Shown here in pieces: positions 58,689 through 64,000 of a stretch of DNA of 64,000 nt (position 1 is its first letter; each line of letters opens with the position of its first letter). The notes under the pieces are model-generated. The model had not been told where the DNA came from, made no database searches, and saw nothing but the letters and a program-made list of their open reading frames with translations. The position numbers and the translations under genes are program-made. This stretch comes from Paraconexibacter antarcticus. GTDB lineage: Bacteria > Actinomycetota > Thermoleophilia > Solirubrobacterales > Solirubrobacteraceae. The stretch is taken from contig NZ_CP098502.1 in assembly GCF_024220175.1 (NCBI RefSeq), positions 4,840,514 to 4,904,513 on the forward strand. Reading direction: 5' to 3'.

Positions 58689-59542
58689 GGGACGCCAACG
58701 CGGGCGCGGGCGCCGGGCGGCGTCCGCTCCTCATCGCCCTGCCGCCCTCGGAGGGCAAGGCGCCCGGCGGCCACGGGCCGCCGCTGGACCTCGCGTCGCT
58801 CTCCGGCGCGGACGTCCTGACGCGGCCGCGCACGAGGGTCCTGAGGTCGCTCGTCAAGGTCGCCGCCGGCGCCCGCGGACCGAAGACGACGGCGCGGGCG
58901 CGCGCGGTGCTCGGGCTGTCCGAGGGGCTCGCGGGCGAGCTCGCGACCGACGCGGCGCTCCTGGAGTCGCCGACCATGCCGGCCGCCGAGCGTTACACCG
59001 GCGTCCTCTACGACCACCTGTCGCTCGGGACGCTCGACGCCGCCGCCCGGGCCCGCGCGGCGGCGTCCGTCGTCATCGTCTCCGCGCTCTGGGGCGCAGT
59101 CCGGCCGGACGACCCGATCCCCGCCTACCGCCTCTCGGCCGGGGTCACGCTCCCGGGCGTCGGGAAGCTCGGCGCGTTCTGGAAGGCGCCGCTCGCGCGG
59201 GCGCTGCCGACGGACGCCCTCGTCGTGGACTGCCGCTCGGCGGCGTACGCGGGGATGTGGATTCCGCCCGCCGCGCCCGCGGGGTCGAGCGTCGTCGTCG
59301 CGGTGCGGGTCTTCGTGGTCGCCGCCGACGGCACGCGCTCGGTCGTGAGCCACAACGCGAAGGCGACCCGCGGCGACGTCGCGCGGGCGCTGCTGCAGCG
59401 GATGGGCGGCGGCGCCGCGGACGCCTCGACCCCCGTCGAGGTCGCGGCGGTCGTCACGGCCGCCGGCCTGCGCTGCGAGCTCGTCGAGCCGGCGCGCCCC
59501 GGGGCGCCATGGTGCCTCGACGTGCTGCTCGACCCGGCCTGA
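58685..59542 (+). CDS. yaaA: YaaA (UPF0246/DUF328) peroxide-stress protein
   Basis: A 285-residue member of the YaaA family, which in Escherichia coli lowers free iron during peroxide stress. The start of the fold is LLIALPPSEGKAPGG, followed by RYTGVLYDHLSLGTLD, VVIVSALWGAVRPDDPIPAY and the end SHNAKATRGDVAR. No ATG or GTG precedes the fold sensibly. TTG 58685 overlaps the rmlB stop (TTGA) and is the best start. It is the last gene of the rml operon and is followed by a hairpin. Confidence 0.85.
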   Translation: MRDANAGAGAGRRPLLIALPPSEGKAPGGHGPPLDLASLSGADVLTRPRTRVLRSLVKVAAGARGPKTTARARAVLGLSEGLAGELATDAALLESPTMPAAERYTGVLYDHLSLGTLDAAARARAAASVVIVSALWGAVRPDDPIPAYRLSAGVTLPGVGKLGAFWKAPLARALPTDALVVDCRSAAYAGMWIPPAAPAGSSVVVAVRVFVVAADGTRSVVSHNAKATRGDVARALLQRMGGGAADASTPVEVAAVVTAAGLRCELVEPARPGAPWCLDVLLDPA

Positions 59543-59573
59543 GCCCGACCCCACCTGAGCCCGACCCCACCCG

Positions 59574-59616
59574 GCGTGCAGTCTCGTGGGGGATATGCCC
59601 CCACGAGACCGCACGC
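59574..59616. terminator. 18-bp near-perfect hairpin, member of dispersed ATAT-loop family
   Basis: GCGTGC-A-GTCTCGTGGGGG (59574-59592) pairs with CCCCCACGAGAC-C-GCACGC (to 59616), with one mismatch and an ATATG loop. It sits between the convergent yaaA and lipoprotein genes, a natural bidirectional terminator place. It resembles the nested hairpins at 48096 and 48229. Confidence 0.75.
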
Positions 59617-59627
59617 TGCCGGGAGAG

Positions 59628-60095
59628 CTACCCGGCGAGCGCGGCGATCTTCCAGACCTGAACGGTCCGGCCGCCCCGGCGCTGGTCCTCCTTGACGAGC
59701 TGCAGCGTGTCGAGGTGGTTGTCGTTCTTGCCCGACTCGGTCTTCACCTTGGCTGTCGCCGTCGTCCCGGTGATCGTGATGCCGTTCTTCACGACGTCGA
59801 GCTTGAAGCTGTCGACGTCCTTCAGCGACTCCTTCACCTGGGCGGTGCAGGTCGACCGGCCCGTCGACTTGGAGGCGGCGGTGATGGCGTCCACGAGCTT
59901 CGTGGAGAGGAGCTCGCCGCAGATCTTCGAGGCGTCCCGCTTCTCGCCCGCCGTGCGCAGGTCGTCGATCGTCTGGGCGACGGCCTTCGGCTCGCCCCTG
60001 AAGTTCTTCGCGGAGTCCGCCGTCGTGCTCCCGCACCCGCCCGCGACGAGCGCGAGGATGGGCAGGACCATGACGACGCGACGGCTCCGGGACAT
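59628..60095 (-). CDS. Lipoprotein, hypothetical
   Basis: A 155-residue protein from ATG 60095, with signal MSRSRRVVMVLPILALV and a lipobox ending AGGCG. The mature part (about 130 residues) is a mixed fold with two cysteines (KICGEL, RSTCTAQ) likely in a disulfide, and ends in WKIAAL. It resembles small actinobacterial lipoproteins with a nuclear-transport-factor-2-like pattern, but I cannot name it. It is divergent from the TetR gene. Confidence 0.72.
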   Translation of the reverse strand: MSRSRRVVMVLPILALVAGGCGSTTADSAKNFRGEPKAVAQTIDDLRTAGEKRDASKICGELLSTKLVDAITAASKSTGRSTCTAQVKESLKDVDSFKLDVVKNGITITGTTATAKVKTESGKNDNHLDTLQLVKEDQRRGGRTVQVWKIAALAG

Positions 60096-60129
60096 GCGGC
60101 GAAGCGTAGCCGAGGGGCCTTTTGCGAGG

Positions 60130-60816
60130 ATGGGCGCCGTGGCGGACATCTCAGCCAATCCCGTCGGGCCCGGTCCGCTCCCCCGCGGGCGCCACGCACC
60201 GCCCCTCGAGGTGCGGGTCGGCGTCCAGCGCACGCGCCTCTTCGCCGCCGCCGCGGACGTCTTCGCCACCCGCGGCTACGCCGACGCGACCGCCGAGGGC
60301 ATCGCCCGCGAGGCCGGGATGTCGAAGGCGACGTTCTACGAGCACTTCTCCAACAAGGAGGAGTGCCTGCTCGCGCTGTTCGACGCCGCGTTCGCCGAGG
60401 TCATGCGCGCCACCCGGAAGGGCGCCGGCCCGCGCGTCGGCGGCGAGAGCTACGAGGACTGGATGCGCCGCGGTCTGCGCGCGTTCCTCGAGACGCTCGC
60501 GACGTACCCGGCCGAGACGCGCACGCTGCTCGTCGTGAGCATCGGTGCGGGCGACCGCGCCGCGCAGCGACGTGACGCCTGCCTGGACGCGTTCGCCGAC
60601 TGGCTGCACCGCGACAACGCCGAGAGCGCCCCCGCCTTCGGCGCGCCGACGTTCGTCTCGCCCGACGATGCGTTCACGGTCATCGGCGGCATCGTCGAGG
60701 TCGTCACGCGGCAGCTCCGCACGCGGCAGCCCGCGGACATCCGCGACGTCGAGCCGACGCTCCTGCGCCTCATCTTCGGCATCCTCTCGCAGTCCCGCAC
60801 CCCCGGCATCGCGTGA
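60130..60816 (+). CDS. TetR-family transcriptional regulator
   Basis: A 228-residue regulator. HTH at about residues 30-80: TRLFAAAADVFATRGYADAT, GIAREAGMSKATFYEHFSNK and EECLLALF. The C-terminal helical ligand domain follows. GTG 60139 is an alternative start. It is 34 bases from the divergent lipoprotein start and is followed by the uracil-DNA glycosylase gene 10 bases later, so the two may be co-transcribed. Targets unknown. Confidence 0.86.
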   Translation: MGAVADISANPVGPGPLPRGRHAPPLEVRVGVQRTRLFAAAADVFATRGYADATAEGIAREAGMSKATFYEHFSNKEECLLALFDAAFAEVMRATRKGAGPRVGGESYEDWMRRGLRAFLETLATYPAETRTLLVVSIGAGDRAAQRRDACLDAFADWLHRDNAESAPAFGAPTFVSPDDAFTVIGGIVEVVTRQLRTRQPADIRDVEPTLLRLIFGILSQSRTPGIA

Positions 60817-60826
60817 CGCGCCCGCG

Positions 60827-61525
60827 GTGAGCGGCCGGCGCGGGCAGCTCGCAGCGCTCGAGGCCGAGGTCATCGCCTGCCGGGCCTGCCCCCGGCTCGT
60901 CGCGTGGCGCGAGGAGGTCGCGACCGTCAAGCGCGCCGCGTTCCGCGACCAGGAGTACTGGGGCCGCCCGGCGCCGGGGTTCGGCGACCCCGACGCGCGC
61001 GTCCTCGTCCTCGGCCTCGCCCCCGCCGCGCACGGGGCGAACCGCACCGGCCGCATCTTCACCGGGGACCGTTCGGGCGACTTCCTCTTCGGCTCGATGT
61101 TCCGCACGGGCCTCGCGAACCAGCCCGAGTCCGTCCACCGGGACGACGGCCTGCGCCTGCAGGGCGCGTGGGTGACGGCGGCGGTCCGCTGCGCCCCGCC
61201 CGCGAACAAGCCGACGCCCGCCGAGCGCGACACGTGCCTGCCGTTCGCCGTCCGCGAGCTCGCGCTCCTCACCGAGCTGCAGATCGTCGTGTGCCTCGGC
61301 GGCTTCGCCTGGGACGCCGCGCTGCGGCTGCGCAAGGCCGCCGGCGCACCCCCGCCGGCGGGCCGCCGGCCGCGCTTCGGCCACGACGTGCTCTTCGCGG
61401 ACGGCGGCTGGCTGCCGATGCTCGGCTGCTTCCACCCCTCCCAGCAGAACACGTTCACCGGGCGCCTCACCGAGCCGATGATCGACGGCGTCTTCACCCA
61501 CGCGCGGGAGCTCGCGGGGCTGTAG
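60827..61525 (+). CDS. Family 5 (UDGb-type) uracil-DNA glycosylase
   Basis: A 232-residue base-excision repair enzyme. The iron-sulfur cysteines are CRACPRLVAWR and RCAPPANKPTPAERDTC. Motif A GLAPAAHGANRTGRIFTGD is that of UDGb, with Ala-rich GLAPA in place of the usual Asp or Asn of other families. The C-terminal His motif is CFHPSQQNTF. GTG 60827 is the first start before the cluster. It removes uracil and possibly hypoxanthine or deaminated purines. Confidence 0.92.
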   Translation: MSGRRGQLAALEAEVIACRACPRLVAWREEVATVKRAAFRDQEYWGRPAPGFGDPDARVLVLGLAPAAHGANRTGRIFTGDRSGDFLFGSMFRTGLANQPESVHRDDGLRLQGAWVTAAVRCAPPANKPTPAERDTCLPFAVRELALLTELQIVVCLGGFAWDAALRLRKAAGAPPPAGRRPRFGHDVLFADGGWLPMLGCFHPSQQNTFTGRLTEPMIDGVFTHARELAGL

Positions 61526-61531
61526 CGGACG

Positions 61532-62800
61532 TCAGGCGGCGGCGGGCTCCGCGAGCGGGACGCGGGGGCCGCGCGCGAGCGTGATGAGCATCGCCGCCGC
61601 GACGCACAGCCCGCCGGAGACGAAGAAGACGCCGTCGTAGGTCCCGGTCTGGTCGCGCACCGCGCCCGCCGCGTAGGCCGCTGCCGCCCCGCCGAGCTGG
61701 TGCGCGGCGAAGATCCACCCGAAGGCGACGGTCCCCCGCTCGCGGCCGAGGCGCCGGGTGATGATCGCGACGGTCGGCGGGACGGTCGCGATCCAGTCGA
61801 GCCCGTAGAAGACCGTGAAGAGCGTGAGGACCCCGCCCTGCATCGACAGCGCGGCGGGGAGGATGAGCAGCGAGATCCCGCGGCCGACGTAGTAGCCGAT
61901 GAGGAGCTTCTCGGGGTCGTGGCGGTCGGTGAGCCAGCCCGACCCGGTCGTGCCCGCGATGTCGAGGACGCCCATCGCCGCCATGAGGCTCGCCGCCCGG
62001 CCCTCGGGGATGCCGTGGTCGTGCGCGGCCGGGATGAGGTGGACGGCGATGAGCCCGACCGTCGTCGCGCCGCAGACGAAGAACGACCCGGCGAGCGCGA
62101 GGAAGACGCGGTCGCGCGCGACGTCGCGCAGGACCGCGAAGGCGGACGGGCGCCCGGTGGGCGGAAACGGGTCCTCCGGCGGCGGCTCGGCGGCCTCGGC
62201 GCCATACGCGGCCTCACCCGCCGCGGGCCGGTCGCGCAGCGCGGCGAGCGTCGCGACGAGCGCGACGGCGGCGGCGCCCCCGACGACGAGCATCGTCCAG
62301 CGCCACCCGTCGTGGACGAGGTGCGCCATGAGCGGGAGGAAGACGAGCTGCCCGGTCGAGTTCGCGGCGGTGAGCATCCCGAGGACGAGCCCGCGGCGGG
62401 CGACGAACCAGCGGCCCGCGATCGTCGCGGCGAGCACCGGGGCGACCGCGCCGGTCGCCGCCCCCGCCATGAGCCCCCACACGAGGTAGAGCTGCCACAG
62501 CTGCGTGACCTGCGTGATGAGCGCGGCGCTCAGCCCGATGAGGAGCAGCGCGGCGGAGACGACGCGGCGCAGGCCGACGCGCTCGATGAGCGCCGCGGCG
62601 AAGGGCGCGGCGAGGCCGAAGACGACGAGGTTGATCGACGCCGCCGCCGAGATGTCCGAGTGGCTCCAGCCGAACTCGTCCATGAGCGGCTCGAGAAGGA
62701 TGCCGAAGGTCGCGCGGATCGCCGCGGAGGCGAGCAGGACGACGAAGCCGACGGCGGCGACGGTCCAGGCCGGGTGCAGGCGACGGGAGCGGGCGGGCAT
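61532..62800 (-). CDS. MFS transporter, monocarboxylate-like
   Basis: A 422-residue major facilitator with 12 helices. The N-terminal start FGILLEPLMDEFGWSHSDIS and GRWFVARRGLVLGMLTAANS resemble the oxalate/formate-monocarboxylate subgroup. SGWLTDRHDPEKLLIGYYVG gives the second-half loop. It converges on the glycosylase gene with 6 bases between. It is divergent from the GlxA-type regulator 72 bases away and may be its target. Confidence 0.85.
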   Translation of the reverse strand: MPARSRRLHPAWTVAAVGFVVLLASAAIRATFGILLEPLMDEFGWSHSDISAAASINLVVFGLAAPFAAALIERVGLRRVVSAALLLIGLSAALITQVTQLWQLYLVWGLMAGAATGAVAPVLAATIAGRWFVARRGLVLGMLTAANSTGQLVFLPLMAHLVHDGWRWTMLVVGGAAAVALVATLAALRDRPAAGEAAYGAEAAEPPPEDPFPPTGRPSAFAVLRDVARDRVFLALAGSFFVCGATTVGLIAVHLIPAAHDHGIPEGRAASLMAAMGVLDIAGTTGSGWLTDRHDPEKLLIGYYVGRGISLLILPAALSMQGGVLTLFTVFYGLDWIATVPPTVAIITRRLGRERGTVAFGWIFAAHQLGGAAAAYAAGAVRDQTGTYDGVFFVSGGLCVAAAMLITLARGPRVPLAEPAAA

Positions 62801-62838
62801 CGCCGGGAACTCTCGCGTGGCCGTCGCCGGACCGCCAG

Positions 62839-62873
62839 TGGCAGAAACGACAAGGTTCGCTATGTTCCTGCCA
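62839..62873. promoter_or_regulatory. Inverted-repeat operator upstream of GlxA-type regulator
   Basis: TGGCAGAAAC (62839-62848) and GTTCCTGCCA (62864-62873) are inverted repeats matching at 9 of 10 positions with a 15-base spacer. The right half overlaps the ATG of the regulator at 62873. The gap also serves the divergent MFS gene (start 62800). It is a likely autoregulatory site, and no clear -35/-10 pair is visible. Confidence 0.5.
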
Positions 62874-63850
62874 TGCCGCCGGTGTCGCGCGACGTCGCGC
62901 TCGTCCTCCTCGAAGGCGCCGTCCTGTACGACGTCGGCATCGCGCTGCAGGTCTTCGGGCCGCGCGCGCCGCGCCCGGACCGGCCCGACCAGCCCTACGC
63001 CCTCACCCCGTGCGGCGTGCGCCGCGGGACGATCACGACGATGTCCGGGCTGCGCGTCGGGGTCGACGCCGGCCTCGAGGCCATCGCCGCGGCGGACCTC
63101 GTCATCGTTCCCGGGACCGACGTCACGCGGCCCGTGCCGCCGCGGCTGCTCGACGCGCTGCGTGCCGCCCACGCCGGCGGCGCGCGGATGCTGTCGATCT
63201 GCACCGGGGCCTTCATCCTCGCCGAGGCCGGCCTGCTCGACGGCCGCCACGCCACGACCCACTGGGGCTACTGCGCGGACCTCGCCGCCCGCTTCCCGCA
63301 GGTCCGCGTCGACCCCGACGTCCTCTACGTCGACGACGGGGACATCCTGACCTCGGCGGGCCTGTCGGCCGGGATGGACCTCTGCCTCCACGTCGTCCGG
63401 CAGGAGCTCGGCGCCGAGGTCGCGAACGGCGTCGCGCGGTGGAACGTCGTCCCGCCGCACCGCGCGGGCGGGCAGGCGCAGTTCATCCGGACGCCCGTCC
63501 CGGACGCGCCCGGCGGCGGGCTCGGGCCGACGCTCTCGTGGGCGCAGGCGCACCTCCGCGACCGGCTCGACGTCACGGCGCTCGCCCGCCACGCCCACAT
63601 GAGCGAGCGGACCTTCGCCCGGCGGTTCCGCGCAGAGACCGGCCTGACGCCGAAGCAGTGGCTGCTCACGCAGCGCGTCCTCCACGCCCGGCGGCTGCTC
63701 GAGCGCACCGACCTCGACATCGAGGCGGTCGCGACCGAGGCCGGGTTCGGCAGCGCCGCGTCACTGCGCATCCACTTCCGGCGCGCGACGTCGACCCGCC
63801 CGACGGCCTACCGCGCGACCTTCCGCGACGCGGCACCCGCCGCCGCCTGA
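62873..63850 (+). CDS. GlxA-type AraC-family regulator with DJ-1/PfpI domain
   Basis: A 325-residue regulator. Residues about 5-175 form a DJ-1/PfpI-like domain (VALVLLEGAVLYDVGIALQV, MLSICTGAFILAEAGLLDGR with Cys at the nucleophile elbow, ATTHW). Residues about 215-315 form the AraC double HTH (LARHAHMSERTFARRFRAET, GLTPKQWLLTQRVLHARRLL, VATEAGFGSAASLRIHFRRA). The amidase-like domain in this family generally binds rather than cleaves ligands. It may control the divergent MFS gene. Confidence 0.9.
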   Translation: MPPVSRDVALVLLEGAVLYDVGIALQVFGPRAPRPDRPDQPYALTPCGVRRGTITTMSGLRVGVDAGLEAIAAADLVIVPGTDVTRPVPPRLLDALRAAHAGGARMLSICTGAFILAEAGLLDGRHATTHWGYCADLAARFPQVRVDPDVLYVDDGDILTSAGLSAGMDLCLHVVRQELGAEVANGVARWNVVPPHRAGGQAQFIRTPVPDAPGGGLGPTLSWAQAHLRDRLDVTALARHAHMSERTFARRFRAETGLTPKQWLLTQRVLHARRLLERTDLDIEAVATEAGFGSAASLRIHFRRATSTRPTAYRATFRDAAPAAA

Positions 63851-63901
63851 CACAAGCCCGTAGGGTGGACGGTCGGACGTCCGAGCATCGGAGGGGAAGG
63901 C

Positions 63902-64000
63902 ATGACGAGCACCAGTGCGCCGGAGCCACGGCCCGGCCCCCAGCGCGCGGCCGGTGCGCAGGAGATCGCCAACGCGTCGGTGCGGAGGTTCCTCGCGGAC
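63902..64000 (+). CDS. Start of an unidentified gene (runs off the window)
   Basis: ATG 63902 follows GGAGGGGAAGG at 8 bases. The 33 visible codons read TSTSAPEPRPGPQRAAGAQE followed by IANASVRRFLAD and remain open at the window edge. Too little is present to name a family. Confidence 0.55.
   Translation, partial: MTSTSAPEPRPGPQRAAGAQEIANASVRRFLAD

Noticed and set aside
61700..62872. Upstream extension of the GlxA-type regulator
   Set aside because: It is antisense to the MFS gene and rich in Asp, Arg and Glu shadow sequence; the DJ-1 domain starts after ATG 62873.

Overview
The window is high-GC actinobacterial DNA. The gene set fits Solirubrobacterales or related Thermoleophilia best: a fused PafB-PafC regulator, ATGA-coupled operons throughout, many secreted Ser/Thr/Pro-rich or repeat proteins, sedolisin-like proteases and long-tailed ECF sigma factors. 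This placement is inference, since no rRNA lies in the window. Coding is dense, and genes with very high third-position GC produce long antisense open frames that are not genes.

Left part (1-8150): the tail of a glutaredoxin, a YnjBCD-type ABC importer operon on the minus strand, an NrtS-like small membrane protein coupled to a dehalogenase-like hydrolase, and a secreted galactose-oxidase-like protein that lacks the cofactor cysteine. At 8150-8192 lies the 3' half of a tRNA-Asp, directly beside a tyrosine integrase. This marks the left edge of an integrated region whose right edge I do not see.

Accessory region (8.3-22 kb): a luciferase-like oxidoreductase; a multidrug-type locus in which an MMPL transporter carries a C-terminal TetR DNA-binding domain, is ATGA-coupled to a DHA2 MFS exporter and is divergent from a TetR regulator; an ArsR gene with a doubtful start; and a divergent eight-gene sulfur or persulfide island (MBL hydrolase, MFS, thioredoxin-like protein and small Cys-rich protein on one side; ArsR-rhodanese, DUF4395, methyltransferase and DsrE on the other). 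Remnants of an MFS transporter and a cytochrome P450 lie between.

Middle (22-43 kb): a GH16 hydrolase, then a cyclic-di-GMP block. Two GEMM-I riboswitches control a secreted repeat protein and a three-gene minor prepilin operon, with an apparently active EAL phosphodiesterase between them. This is followed by an ECF sigma factor fused to a zinc-finger and membrane tail, a cupredoxin, two sedolisin-like proteases flanking a TPP-riboswitch-controlled thiC, a glycosyltransferase, a decayed ABC exporter, small secreted and membrane proteins, and a cellulose-synthase-like GT2.

Right part (43-64 kb): a haem peroxidase, a DUF2182-DUF1326 pair, two STAS proteins, a 5'-truncated YhaM-type HD protein, a hairpin-rich repeat region, a NarL response regulator coupled to a stand-alone HisKA peptide, fused PafBC, two related secreted proteins, a PPOX protein, a broken NAD(P)-binding gene, an rmlA-rmlD-rmlB-yaaA operon, a lipoprotein, a TetR, a family 5 uracil-DNA glycosylase, an MFS transporter, an AraC/GlxA regulator and the start of an unidentified gene.
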